A stretch of DNA of 64,000 nucleotides from Gemmatimonadota bacterium (GCA_016704465.1 JADJAD010000009.1:62001-126000), one strand, 5' to 3'; positions 41,742-50,999 are shown, counted from the first letter of the stretch. The notes: generated by a model from the sequence alone, not told the origin. Translations and numbers: made by a program.

Positions 41742-44009
41742 ATGTCGATGCACGCCACTAGCGATGACTGGATTCTTGCCACGCTCGAAGGGCTGGTCGA
41801 GCCCTCCGCCCTGGAGGAGCTTCGGCAGCTGAAGGCCGGGAGCCTGTGGGACGCCGCGATTGCGCGGAACTTCGCGACGGACGATGCCATTCTTGCGGCG
41901 CTGTCCGCGCGCTTCCGCATGAAGATCGCGGACCTGTCCATCGCCTCCGAAAAGGCCTGTGAGGCGGTCCCCGAGTCGCTGGCGCGGAAGTTTCGCATCG
42001 TCCCGCTCAAGGTGACGGACTCCGCGCTCGACATCGCGACGGCAGATCCGCACGACATGGACTGCGAGCGCTCGCTGGGCTTCGCCACGGGGCGGACGAT
42101 CCGGATGCACCTGGCCGCGCCCGCGCGCCTGCTCGAGCGCATCGACGAGCTGTACCGGCCCGAGACTGCGGTAGAGAAGTTCCTCGACGGCATGACCCGC
42201 TACGACGTCGAGTCGATCGCCGACGTGCCCGAACTGAGCGACCTCGACCTGTCCGCCGACAAGGCGCAGGAGCGCCCGATCATCCGGCTGGTCGACCACA
42301 TCATCGCCGAGGGGATCCAGCAGCGCGCCAGCGACATCCACATGGAGTCGCAGGAGCGGGGGGTGAAGGTGCACTACCGCGTCGACGGCGTGCTCCGGCA
42401 CGCGATCACGCTCCCCCGGGCGGTCGGCATCCCGCTCGTCTCGCGCATCAAGATCATCTCCGGGCTCGACATCGCCGATCGCCTGCGCCCGCAGGACGGT
42501 CGCGCCCGAGTCTCGGTCGACGGCAAGCGCGTCGACCTGCGCGTCTCGACCCTCCCCGCCTCGGCGGGGGAGAAGGTCGTTATCCGCATCCTGGATTCGA
42601 GCAACAACATCCTCAACCTGGACAACCTGGGGCTGAGCGCGGGGGACTTCGAGCGCATCCAGCACCTGGTGAACCTGCGTGAGGGGATCGTCCTCGTGAC
42701 CGGCCCCACCGGCTCGGGAAAGACGACGACGCTGTATGCCGCCCTGCGCACCATTCTCACGCGCGGCGTCAACATCGTCACCGTCGAGGATCCGGTCGAG
42801 TACAAGATCCCGGGCATCGTGCAGGTGCAGGTCAACGAGAAGGCCGGACTCACCTTCGCCGCTGCGCTGCGTTCGATCCTGCGGCAGGACCCGGACGTCG
42901 TCCTGGTCGGCGAGATCCGCGACAAGGAGACGGCATCGGTCGCCATCCAGGCGTCGCTCACGGGACACCTCGTCCTCTCCACGCTGCACACCATCGACGC
43001 GGCGAGTTCGGTCGCCCGTCTGCTCGACATCGGGGTGGAGAGCTACAAGATCGGTGCGGCGCTCAAGGGGGTGATCGCCCAGCGCCTGGTACGGCGCTTG
43101 TGCCACAGTTGCCGCGCCGTGTCGACCGAGCCTGTCGCCGAACGCCTGCATCGCTGGATTCCCGAGGGGGCAACGCTGCACCGTGCCGTCGGCTGCAACG
43201 ACTGTGGATCGACCGGATATCGCGGGCGTCTCGCGCTGCTGGAAGTCCTCCTGGCCGACAGTGAGGTCGAGCGACGCATCGCGGCGGGCGACACCACCGA
43301 CCGGATCCTCGAGGCGGCGAGAGCAGGCGGACTCCGCTCGCTCTGGGAATCGGGGATCGATCACGTGATCGAGGGCGAGACCGACCTCGAGGAGCTGCTA
43401 CGCGTGGTGGAGGCTCCGCTCGACCTGCCGGCGCCGCGACGCTCGGCGCGCAGCGAGCCGCGGCACTTGACCGCAGGGGCGCCCGGCACCGCCACGCTGT
43501 ACCGACCGGCCGACACGATCGTATCCAGCACCTCGCCCGGGGCGACTGTCACCGCGACGCCACCGGGCGGCTCGATCAACCTCGAACGCGCGTTCGAACT
43601 CGTCGGCGACGAGACGCCTACCAAGTCCGGCACCGAGCGGCGCACGGTCCTGCTGGTCGAGGACGAGGCGCCGCTGCGGCTCGTCCTGCGCGACCTGCTG
43701 GAGCGCGAGGGCTTCAGTGTGGTCGAAGCCGCAGACGGGATCCTCGCGCTGGTCGAGGTCGATCGTTGCGCCCCCGACGCCGTCGTGCTCGACCTGAACC
43801 TCCCGGGCCTCGATGGTTACGAAGTCCTGACCCGCTTGCGCGCCCGCCCCGCCAACAACGACCTCCCGATTATCGTTCTCACCGCCACCCCCGACGAGGA
43901 CCACGAGGTCCGCGCGATCGAGTTGGGGGCGAATGATTTTCTCGCCAAGCCGTTCCGGCCGCGGGCACTGACCGCACGACTGCGCGCGCTGCTCCGCACC
44001 GCCTCATAG
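41742..44009 (+). CDS. GspE/PilB-type secretion ATPase fused to a receiver domain
   Basis: Hexameric traffic ATPase of type II secretion/type IV pilus assembly, 755 aa. An N-terminal MshEN-like domain (about 10-140) precedes the ATPase, which has Walker A GPTGSGKTTT (about residue 320), the Asp box VTVEDPVEY, Walker B DVVLVGEIRDKETA and the His box LVLSTLHTIDAASS. A four-Cys zinc site (RLCHSCRA ... GCNDCGSTGYRG) is typical of GspE. After a 65-residue linker a complete response-regulator receiver follows (about 632-753), with LLVEDEAPLRL, the phospho-Asp in VVLDLNLPGLDG and Lys in FLAKPFRP. The fusion suggests phosphorylation control of pilus or secretion motor activity. No other pilus genes are in the window. 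Confidence 0.9.
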   Translation: MSMHATSDDWILATLEGLVEPSALEELRQLKAGSLWDAAIARNFATDDAILAALSARFRMKIADLSIASEKACEAVPESLARKFRIVPLKVTDSALDIATADPHDMDCERSLGFATGRTIRMHLAAPARLLERIDELYRPETAVEKFLDGMTRYDVESIADVPELSDLDLSADKAQERPIIRLVDHIIAEGIQQRASDIHMESQERGVKVHYRVDGVLRHAITLPRAVGIPLVSRIKIISGLDIADRLRPQDGRARVSVDGKRVDLRVSTLPASAGEKVVIRILDSSNNILNLDNLGLSAGDFERIQHLVNLREGIVLVTGPTGSGKTTTLYAALRTILTRGVNIVTVEDPVEYKIPGIVQVQVNEKAGLTFAAALRSILRQDPDVVLVGEIRDKETASVAIQASLTGHLVLSTLHTIDAASSVARLLDIGVESYKIGAALKGVIAQRLVRRLCHSCRAVSTEPVAERLHRWIPEGATLHRAVGCNDCGSTGYRGRLALLEVLLADSEVERRIAAGDTTDRILEAARAGGLRSLWESGIDHVIEGETDLEELLRVVEAPLDLPAPRRSARSEPRHLTAGAPGTATLYRPADTIVSSTSPGATVTATPPGGSINLERAFELVGDETPTKSGTERRTVLLVEDEAPLRLVLRDLLEREGFSVVEAADGILALVEVDRCAPDAVVLDLNLPGLDGYEVLTRLRARPANNDLPIIVLTATPDEDHEVRAIELGANDFLAKPFRPRALTARLRALLRTAS

Positions 44010-44026
44010 GGGGCGCTTAAGGCGAC

Positions 44027-44051
44027 GCGGGAGCACGATCGGTGCTCCCGC
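44027..44051 (+). terminator. 10-bp hairpin after the GspE-receiver gene
   Basis: GCGGGAGCAC (44027-44036) and its complement GTGCTCCCGC (44042-44051) enclose a 5-base loop, 18 bases after the stop and 20 bases before the NUDIX start. There is no T-tract, so termination may be partial. Confidence 0.6.
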
Positions 44052-44070
44052 GCCACTTCTGGAGCATGAC

Positions 44071-44535
44071 ATGGCCGAACTGAAGGTCGGTGTCGTCGAC
44101 GTCTTCATCATCGATCCGCGTCCCGACGGATGGAAAGTGCTCGTCATGCGCCGCGCCGCCGGTACCAGATGCACCGGAGCATGGGAGGTGCTCCACGGCC
44201 GGGTCGAGGGCGACGAGCGGCCGGAGGAGGCGGCGGAGCGGGAAATTCGCGAGGAGACCGCGCTGGAGACCACTCGGCTCTACAACGTCACCTGTCACTC
44301 CTTCTACCTGCACCGGCTCGGCGTGGTGCAGGTCGCCGTCGTCTTCGCCGCGTTCGCCGACAGCCGAGTTGCCCCTACGCTGGGTCCGGAGCACGACAGG
44401 GCGGAGTGGCTCGGCGTCGACGATGCGATGCGCCGCCTGGTGTGGCCCCGGTCGCGCGCCGCGTTGCGCGACGTGCAGGCGCTGCTGGCCACGGGCGACG
44501 CCGGTCCGGTCGACGACGTGCTGCGCGTTCGGTAG
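44071..44535 (+). CDS. NUDIX hydrolase
   Basis: Small pyrophosphohydrolase, 154 aa. The Nudix box is complete: GRVEGDERPEEAAEREIREETALE fits Gx5Ex7REUxEExGU except that the final Gly is Ala (EETALE). The N-terminal strand VGVVDVFIIDPRPDGWKVLV and the C-terminal helix are typical of the dATP/dihydroneopterin-triphosphate group. Substrate cannot be predicted. The ATG at 44071 follows GGAG. It lies between the GspE-receiver gene and the convergent acyltransferase with no functional link evident. Confidence 0.85.
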   Translation: MAELKVGVVDVFIIDPRPDGWKVLVMRRAAGTRCTGAWEVLHGRVEGDERPEEAAEREIREETALETTRLYNVTCHSFYLHRLGVVQVAVVFAAFADSRVAPTLGPEHDRAEWLGVDDAMRRLVWPRSRAALRDVQALLATGDAGPVDDVLRVR

Positions 44536-44580
44536 CCGCACGCGGAGCCGTCCGACAGTTCGCCCGATCAATTCGCCCGA

Positions 44581-45420
44581 TCAGTCCGGCCGGGGCTCTC
44601 GCGCAGATGAGTGCACGTCCGAGGTGGCCGGGGCGTTCGGCTTGACCCTGACGCTCTTGGCCGGGATCCCCACGTTGACGTGGTACGCGCGAACATCCTT
44701 GGTCGCCACGGCCACCGCCCCGACCATGCCCTGCTCGCGCACCCGCACCCCCGCGAGCACGGTGGCGTGGTAGGTGATCCGCACCCCCTCGTCGAGTCTG
44801 GTCACCGCGTTGGTCACCTCGGACTGCTCGACGATACTGTGCGTGTGTGAGTAGATGTTGGCGTAGTCACTGATCGACACCCGGTCGCCGAGCACGAGCC
44901 CGCCGCGATCGTCGAGTAGCACCTGGCGATGCACCACCACGTCGTCTCCGACGTCCATGTTGTAGCCGAACGAGAACTCGACGCCGTGAAAGCACTTGAA
45001 GTTGCGCCCGCAGCGCTTGAAGATGCGCGTGGCGAGCAGTCGCCGGAATCGCACCCCCAGTTCGACGTTCTGCCCGGCGAGCGGCAGTCGATCGAACGAG
45101 TACCAGAGCCAGAGCAGCGGCTTGACTGGCTGGAAGCGCGCGTCGTCGCAGTCGGCGTAGAACTCCGGCTCCAGCGTGATGTTGCGCGGGTCGAGCTGCG
45201 ACAGGGCGAGGCGCGTCCCGAGTGGGATCCGTTCGTCGGCCATGGCCTCGTCGAGGTGGTCAGCATACTGCGGCCACGCCAGCTCGGCGAGCGTGGCCCG
45301 ACACAGCAGCGATCGATCGGTGGCCGGGTCGTCCAGCGCGTTGTCGAGTCGGGCGAGCCAGGCGTCGGCGAGCGGCGCGATCGGTCGCGGGGGGAGCTGT
45401 CGGAGGGGGAGCCAGGGCAT
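44581..45420 (-). CDS. Left-handed beta-helix (hexapeptide) acyltransferase
   Basis: Acetyl/acyltransferase of the LbH superfamily, 279 aa. An N-terminal helical part (about 1-115) is followed by the hexapeptide-repeat prism: FGYNMDVGDDVVVHRQVLLD, GLVLGDRVSISDYANIYSH, then VLAGVRVREQGMVGAVAVAT and the closing VNVGIPAKSVRVK. The His in SHTH and the 'GIPAK' turn resemble maltose/galactoside O-acetyltransferases. The acceptor is probably a sugar or lipid of the envelope. The extended N-terminal region is longer than in classic maltose acetyltransferases (about 185 aa). It is convergent with the NUDIX gene. Confidence 0.83.
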   Translation of the reverse strand: MPWLPLRQLPPRPIAPLADAWLARLDNALDDPATDRSLLCRATLAELAWPQYADHLDEAMADERIPLGTRLALSQLDPRNITLEPEFYADCDDARFQPVKPLLWLWYSFDRLPLAGQNVELGVRFRRLLATRIFKRCGRNFKCFHGVEFSFGYNMDVGDDVVVHRQVLLDDRGGLVLGDRVSISDYANIYSHTHSIVEQSEVTNAVTRLDEGVRITYHATVLAGVRVREQGMVGAVAVATKDVRAYHVNVGIPAKSVRVKPNAPATSDVHSSAREPRPD

Positions 45421-45467
45421 GGCGCAGGGGGTCGTTGTGGGAAGACGGTCCTGCCGGGACTACAGCA

Positions 45468-46269
45468 TCAGGGCTTCGCGGCGGCACGCGATCGGGCCAA
45501 CGCGCGTTCCCGCTCGATGCGGTGAAGCAGGATCGACCATTCGTCGTTGCGCGCCGTCTCGTACAGGATCGCCAGGGGTTGGTTGACGTCCACCTGGCCA
45601 TCGAACACGTACAGGCCCGATTGCACCTCACGCTGCCGCAGCCGCTGCGAGCCGAATCCGGGCGAGAGCGGGATGACGTCGACCGGCTGAAAGTCGCGGC
45701 CGACGTTGGAGATGTTGAACTCCATCGGACTGAACCGCGTCTCCCCCCTGCTCGATGGCGAAGAACGAGACGTACCACAGGCTGAGCCGGGGGAGGGCCG
45801 TGCGGCGCTGGATCGCCGCGAGCCGCTCGCCCTGGCTGGCGACAATCTCGCGCATGGCGCGGTACGAGTCGGGGGACAGGACGCGAATGACGGTTTCGTC
45901 GAGCGGGATGGCGCGCACCTGCAACCCGAACTGCGACACGCGCAGCGCGATATCGTCCTGGCGCAGCGACCCGAACCCCGCGGGCACGAGCAGCGCGCTG
46001 CTATCCTGCGCCGACTCGCGCGTTCCGGGGGGGCGATCGCCAGCAGATTGAACGGCGGAGTCGGAGCGTGATTCGACTGGCGCCCCAACCGGCACCGGGC
46101 CTGGAGCGGGCGACGCGGTCGGCTTGCAGCCGACGACCAGGAGCACAAGTCCGAGCAGGAGCACGAATTCGAGCGCGAATCCGGCCGCGAATCCGGCCGT
46201 GCGGTGGCGCGTGCCATGCGGCGTGCTCGCGACCGGTCGACGTGAACGCATGCGCACGCCGGTCGTCAC
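45468..46269 (-). pseudogene. Frameshifted lipoprotein of unknown function
   Basis: A lipoprotein reading frame broken by one base. The first part, from a GTG at 46269 that overlaps the engB stop (GTGA), has a lipobox in LLLGLVLLVVGCKP and runs through PRLSLWYVSFFAIEQG. A six-C run on the plus strand (45743-45748) then shifts the frame, and the natural continuation ETRFSPMEFNISNVGRDFQP lies in the other frame to the stop at 45468. With five bases in the run, the two parts join perfectly into about 266 aa with helical ends (LALARSRAAAKP-like tail). The cause may be a sequencing error, a true mutation or phase-variable slippage. I recognise no domain. Confidence 0.65.
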
Positions 46270-47003
46270 GGAGCGGGCTCCCGGCGCCACGCGGGCTGCG
46301 TGACCAGCTCCGCCACTGCGGTCGCCAGTTCGTCGCGTCCCGCCCCGGTGTGCGCGCTGGACGAGATGACCTGCCCCTCGTCCACCGCGATGGCGCGCAC
46401 GATCGCGTCGAGCCGCGCGCGACGCTCAGCTGTCCCGACTTTGTCCACCTTGGTGATCACCACCAGGGTGGGGACCTCCAGGTCGGCAAGGTAGTCCAGC
46501 ATCGCGAGGTCCTCGGCGTTGGGATCACGCCGGATGTCGAGCAGCAGCACGATGCCGCGCAGCTGCGTCGTCATGCGCATGTAGCCCTCGATGAGCGGCT
46601 GCCACGAGTGGCGCTTGGTCTTGGACACCTTCGCGTAGCCGTAGCCCGGCAGGTCGACGAGGATGAAGTCCTGGTTGACCTGGAAGAAGTTCACCTCCTG
46701 GGTGCGACCAGGGGTGCGACTGACGCGCGCGAACGCCTTGCGCCTGACGAGCAGGTTGAGGAGCGACGACTTGCCGACGTTGGAGCGCCCGATGAAGGCG
46801 ACCTCGGGGAGCGACGAGTCGGGGCGCCACCCGCCCTTGACCGCCATCCCGCCCAGGAAGGCGAGGTCGCGTATGACCAGGGGATCGCGCGGCCGCTCCG
46901 GAGACGCCACCTCCGCCGCCGACGAATCGGCGGCGGTCGGATCGGCCCCCGACGAATCGGTCGCGGTGTGATGCGGGGGCACGTCCCGGTCCTCGCGACT
47001 CAC
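46266..47003 (-). CDS. engB: Ribosome-biogenesis GTP-binding protein EngB/YsxC
   Basis: Essential small GTPase for 50S ribosome assembly. It is 245 aa because of an acidic/Ala/Ser-rich N-terminal tail of about 45 residues that is absent from classical EngB. G1 is GRSNVGKSSLLN, G2 is around SRTPGRTQEVNFF, G3 DLPGYGYAKVS, G4 TKVDK and G5 SSAHTGAGRDEL. The ATG overlaps the lon TGA by four bases, so it is coupled to lon; clustering with lon and clpX is common in bacteria. Confidence 0.95.
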   Translation of the reverse strand: MSREDRDVPPHHTATDSSGADPTAADSSAAEVASPERPRDPLVIRDLAFLGGMAVKGGWRPDSSLPEVAFIGRSNVGKSSLLNLLVRRKAFARVSRTPGRTQEVNFFQVNQDFILVDLPGYGYAKVSKTKRHSWQPLIEGYMRMTTQLRGIVLLLDIRRDPNAEDLAMLDYLADLEVPTLVVITKVDKVGTAERRARLDAIVRAIAVDEGQVISSSAHTGAGRDELATAVAELVTQPAWRREPAP

Positions 47004-49522
47004 TGGGTCACCTCGGCGGCGATGGTCGCGGGCGTCTCGGCGTCGCGCCCGGCACGCACGGCGCGCGGCGAGCGCACCAGCGCCACCGCGAGCACCTCGT
47101 CCATCGTCTGGACCGGGTGAAAGCGCAGGCCGCTGCGCACGTCCTCGGGCAATTCCTCCAGCTCACGCGCGTTGAGGTGTGGAATGACCACGTCCGTGCG
47201 TTGTGCCCGCAAGGCGGCCACCGACTTCTCCTTCAGTCCCCCGATCGGCAGCACGCGTCCACGCAGGGTGATCTCTCCCGTCATGGCGACGGCGCCGCGA
47301 ATCGGGACGCCACTCAGCGCGCTGACCAAGGCGGTGGCGATCGCGATTCCCGCCGACGGGCCGTCTTTCGGCGTCGCCCCGGCCGGGATGTGCACGTGGA
47401 TGTCCCGGGTCTTGTAGAACTCGCGGTCGATCCCGAACGAGCCCGCGCGCGCGCGCGCATAGCTGATCGCCGCCCCCGCCGACTCCTTCATCACGTCGCC
47501 CAGCGCGCCGGTCAGTTGCACCCGTCCCCGTCCCGGAAGGATCGCGACCTCGATCTCCAGCACCTCGCCGCCGACGCTGGTGTATGCCAGCCCCGTGGCC
47601 ACGCCGACCTTGTCGTCGTGCGACAGGTCCTCCGGATCGTACGGCGCGACGCCGAGGAACTCGCGCACGTCGGCGTTGGTGAGCGTGGTGGGGACCGCCG
47701 ATTCGACCGCGGCGTTCGCCGCGTCCGTCGCGCGCGCCGCATTGCCCGACGCGGCCGGGCCGGTGGTGCCGCCCGAGGTCTCCGCACTCGGCGACGCGCT
47801 CGATGCCTCGGGCACCGCCGCGCCTTCCACCCGCCGCCGTGCCAGCTTGCGCGCCACCCGGCCAATGCGCCGCTCGAGCTCGCGCACACCCGCTTCCCGC
47901 GTGTAGTGGCGCACGATGTCCGCCGTGACTTCGGGGGGGATCACGACCGACTCGGGCACGATCCCATTACGCTGCAGCTGGCGGGGAAAGAGGAACTGCC
48001 GGGCGATGGCGTGCTTCTCGTGGTCCAGGTACCCCGGCAGCCGCAGGATCTCCATGCGGTCGCGCAACGGCTCGGGAATCGTGGCCAGCGAGTTCGCCGT
48101 GGTGATGAACAGCACCTGCGACAGGTCGTAGTCGACCTCGAGGTAGTGATCGTTGAATGCCCGGTTCTGTTCCGGGTCGAGCACCTCGAGCAGCGCGGCC
48201 GACGGGTCGCCGCGATAGTCCTGCCCGAGCTTGTCGATCTCGTCCAGCAGGAGGACCGGATTCACCGTCTCGGCACGTCGCATCGCCTGCAGGATGCGCC
48301 CCGGCTGCGAGCCGATGTAGGTGCGCCGATGACCGCGGATCTCGGCCTCGTCGCGCACCCCGCCTAACGACATCCGCACGAACTGGCGACCCATCGCCCG
48401 GGCAATCGAGCGCCCCATGGAGGTCTTGCCCACGCCCGGCGGACCCACCAGGCAGAGGATGGGGCCCTCCAGCTTCCCCACCAGGCCGAGCACGGCGAGG
48501 TAGTCCAGCACGCGGTCCTTCACGTCGGGAAGGCCGAAGTGGTCCTCGTCCAGCACCTGACGGGCATGCCGCACGTCCAGCAGGTCGTCGCTTCGCTCGC
48601 TCCACGGCAGCGCCAGGAGCCAGTCGAGGTAGTTGCGCCCGACGGTCGCCTCGGGCGAGATCGCCGCCATGCGCTTGAGCTTGCGCACCTCCCGGAGCGC
48701 CCGTGCCTTCACCACCTCGGGGAATCCCTTGGCCGCGATCTGCGACTCGAGCCCCTCGATGTCGTCGGCGTCGTCCTCGCCGAGCTCGCGGTGGATCGCC
48801 CGCAGCTGCTCCTGAAGGTAGAACTCCCGCTGGTTGCGGAAGATCGACCCGCGAACCTCATCGTCGATCTTCCGCTCCAGGCGCAGGATCTCCAGTTCGC
48901 TCGTGATGACCTCGAGCAGCGCGTCGTACAGCTCGGCCAGCGTCGCCGATTCGAGCAGGCGTTGCCGGATCTCGTGGCGCACCGACAGGTGCGCCGCCAG
49001 CACGCACGCCGAGCGCTCGTCATCGCCCGCCTCGCTGGCCAGCTGCAGCACTTCCTGCGGAACGCGACGCTGCAGCGCGACGTACTCCTCGAAGCGCTCC
49101 ATCACCTGGCGCGCCTGCATGCGCCCCTCGGGCGACAGCACCGGCTCGCCCCACGGCGTGGCCGCCAGCGACGCGCGCAGCACTCCCTGGTGCAGCGTGA
49201 TCCGGGTCAGGCGCACGCGCGCCAACCCCTCGACCACGACCTTGACCGTCCCGTTGGGGAGGCGCGAGGCCTGGACGACACGGGCTACGACCCCGGTGCG
49301 GTACAGATCGACGGCGGCCGGATCGGCCACGTCGGCCGACTTCTGCGCCACCAGCACCACGTACCGGTCGCCGCGCCACGCCTGCTCCACCGCCCCCAAC
49401 GACCCCGCTCGCCCCACGAGGAACGGCATGACCACGTACGGAAAGACCACCACGTCCTTCAGCGGAAGGATGGGGAGTCGGTCGGGGACGTCGTAGGTGT
49501 CGGTGGCGCGGGAGAGAAGCAA
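47000..49522 (-). CDS. lon: ATP-dependent protease Lon
   Basis: Homo-hexameric AAA+ serine protease for misfolded and regulatory proteins, about 840 aa. The N-terminal LON substrate domain starts at LPILPLKDVVVFPYVVMPF. The ATPase has Walker A GPPGVGKTS and Walker B LLLDEIDKLG. The protease domain has the catalytic Ser in KDGPSAGIAIATALVS and Lys in GLKEKSVAALRAQR. I place the start at the TTG at 49522. The frame is open for 43 more codons, but those encode the GGGGGAC heptad element and a hairpin and read as Pro/Arg/Ser low complexity. An insertion of Ala/Ser/Gly-rich sequence (about residues 580-625) precedes the protease domain and is unusual. Confidence 0.95.
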   Translation of the reverse strand: MLLSRATDTYDVPDRLPILPLKDVVVFPYVVMPFLVGRAGSLGAVEQAWRGDRYVVLVAQKSADVADPAAVDLYRTGVVARVVQASRLPNGTVKVVVEGLARVRLTRITLHQGVLRASLAATPWGEPVLSPEGRMQARQVMERFEEYVALQRRVPQEVLQLASEAGDDERSACVLAAHLSVRHEIRQRLLESATLAELYDALLEVITSELEILRLERKIDDEVRGSIFRNQREFYLQEQLRAIHRELGEDDADDIEGLESQIAAKGFPEVVKARALREVRKLKRMAAISPEATVGRNYLDWLLALPWSERSDDLLDVRHARQVLDEDHFGLPDVKDRVLDYLAVLGLVGKLEGPILCLVGPPGVGKTSMGRSIARAMGRQFVRMSLGGVRDEAEIRGHRRTYIGSQPGRILQAMRRAETVNPVLLLDEIDKLGQDYRGDPSAALLEVLDPEQNRAFNDHYLEVDYDLSQVLFITTANSLATIPEPLRDRMEILRLPGYLDHEKHAIARQFLFPRQLQRNGIVPESVVIPPEVTADIVRHYTREAGVRELERRIGRVARKLARRRVEGAAVPEASSASPSAETSGGTTGPAASGNAARATDAANAAVESAVPTTLTNADVREFLGVAPYDPEDLSHDDKVGVATGLAYTSVGGEVLEIEVAILPGRGRVQLTGALGDVMKESAGAAISYARARAGSFGIDREFYKTRDIHVHIPAGATPKDGPSAGIAIATALVSALSGVPIRGAVAMTGEITLRGRVLPIGGLKEKSVAALRAQRTDVVIPHLNARELEELPEDVRSGLRFHPVQTMDEVLAVALVRSPRAVRAGRDAETPATIAAEVTQ

Positions 49523-49693
49523 GGTGGGACGGGGGACGGGGGACGGGAGACGGGAGACGGGAGTGCCGGCGCGCTTTGCGCGCCGGCGCCAGCTCCCGTC
49601 CAAGACAGCCCGGAGCGCCGCCTCCCCCAAAAGATAAGGAGCGCGCGGCATCGCCGCGCACTCCCGTCCCCCGTCTCCCGTCCCCCGTCGGTC
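49523..49693. repeat. Composite palindromic element (GGGGGAC heptads + two hairpins) in the clpX/lon spacer
   Basis: The 171-base spacer is one structured unit. G-rich heptads (GGGGGAC/GGGAGAC, about 49526-49562) and their complement (about 49661-49690) form the outer arms. Inside the arms are two hairpins with 3-base loops: GCCGGCGCGC-ttt-GCGCGCCGGC (49565-49587) and GCGCGGC-atc-GCCGCGC (49643-49659). A unique core of about 50 bases lies between. The outer arms touch the lon start codon on one side and the clpX stop on the other. The tig/clpP spacer has the same plan. Confidence 0.85.
49627..49659 (-). terminator. Intrinsic-type terminator of clpX
   Basis: On the minus strand the 7-bp stem GCGCGGC-gat-GCCGCGC (49659-49643) is followed by TCCTTATCTTTT, a short T-rich stretch. 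This is consistent with rho-independent termination after clpX and embedded in the palindromic element. Confidence 0.55.
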
Positions 49694-50944
49694 TTACGCT
49701 TCCTTCTTCCGCCGCTTCGCCTGGATCTCCAGCAGCGGCGGCGCTCCGTTCAGGATGCACGCCTCCGTTACCTTCACCTCGACCACATCCTCGCGGCTGG
49801 GCAGGTCGTACATGATCTCCAGCAGCGTCTCCTCGAGAATCGCGCGCAGGCCGCGCGCGCCGGTCCCGCGCTTCAGCGCCTTCTGCGCGATCGCGCGCAG
49901 CGCCGTCTCCTCGAACGTGATCTTCACTTCCTCGAGGTCGAACAGCTTCACGTACTGCTTGGTGAGGGCGTTCTTGGGCTCCTTGAGGATCTTCACCAGC
50001 GCATCCTCATCCAGCGCCTCGAGCGGCACCACCACCGGCATGCGCCCCACCAGCTCGGGGATCAGGCCGTAGCGCAGCAGGTCGTCCGGCTCCACTTCCT
50101 TGAACGGCATCTTCTTCAGCGTTTCGGACTTCACGCCGCCGATCTCGTCCTTGCCGAAGCCGATCTGCCGACGCCCGGTTCGCGACTCGATAATCTTCTC
50201 CAGCCCGTCGAAGGCGCCGCCGCAGATGAAGAGAATGTCCTTCGTGTTGATCTGGATATACTCCTGCTGCGGGTGCTTCCGTCCACCCTGCGGAGGGACC
50301 GAGGCCACCGTTCCCTCGAGGATCTTCAGGAGCGCCTGCTGCACCCCTTCGCCCGAGACGTCTCGCGTGATGCTCGGGTTCTCGCTCTTGCGGGCGATCT
50401 TGTCGATCTCGTCCAGGTAGACGATGCCGCGCTCGCACTCGGCGACGTTGAAGTCGCCCGCCTGCAGCAGGCGCACGAGGATGTTCTCCACGTCCTCGCC
50501 GACATACCCGGCTTCGGTCAGCGTGGTCGCGTCGGCAATGGTGAACGGGACGTCCAGCATGCGGGCCAGCGTCTGCGCCAGCAGCGTCTTGCCGACACCG
50601 GTGGGGCCGATCAGGAGGATGTTCGACTTGTCCAGCTCCACGTCGCTGTCGCGCGATGAGCTGGAATTGATGCGCTTGTAGTGGTTGTAGACAGCGACCG
50701 ACAGCGCCTTCTTGGCCTGCTCCTGCCCGATCACGTACTGGTCCAGGATGTCCTTGATCTCTCGGGGCGTCGGGACCTGCGTGATCGCTTCAGCAACCTC
50801 GCGCTCCTCATCCTCGGCAAGGATCTCATTGCAGAGGGCGATGCACTCGTTGCAGATGTAGACCGAGGGGCCGGATATGAACTTCCGGACCGAGTCCTTC
50901 GACTTTCCGCAAAACGAGCAGCGCAGGTGTTTATCGTGGGACAT
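49694..50944 (-). CDS. clpX: ATP-dependent Clp protease ATP-binding subunit ClpX
   Basis: AAA+ unfoldase that feeds substrates to ClpP, 416 aa, normal length. The N-terminal zinc-binding domain has the four Cys CSFCGKS ... YICNECIALC. The ATPase shows Walker A GPTGVGKTLLAQ, Walker B IVYLDEIDKIAR, pore-loop and sensor segments, and the ClpP-contact loop IGF (in RRQIGFGKDEIGG). It lies between clpP and lon on the same strand but is separated from each: a T-tailed terminator lies upstream and the palindromic element downstream. Confidence 0.97.
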   Translation of the reverse strand: MSHDKHLRCSFCGKSKDSVRKFISGPSVYICNECIALCNEILAEDEEREVAEAITQVPTPREIKDILDQYVIGQEQAKKALSVAVYNHYKRINSSSSRDSDVELDKSNILLIGPTGVGKTLLAQTLARMLDVPFTIADATTLTEAGYVGEDVENILVRLLQAGDFNVAECERGIVYLDEIDKIARKSENPSITRDVSGEGVQQALLKILEGTVASVPPQGGRKHPQQEYIQINTKDILFICGGAFDGLEKIIESRTGRRQIGFGKDEIGGVKSETLKKMPFKEVEPDDLLRYGLIPELVGRMPVVVPLEALDEDALVKILKEPKNALTKQYVKLFDLEEVKITFEETALRAIAQKALKRGTGARGLRAILEETLLEIMYDLPSREDVVEVKVTEACILNGAPPLLEIQAKRRKKEA

Positions 50945-50999
50945 GGCGCTGACTTTGGGGGCGGGAGAGGCCAGACCCTGACTTTCGGGTGACCGATAC

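Noticed and set aside
49523..49651. A 43-codon N-terminal extension of Lon
   Set aside because: The extra codons translate the palindromic element and read as Pro/Arg/Ser low complexity, and the LON domain starts properly at the TTG at 49522.
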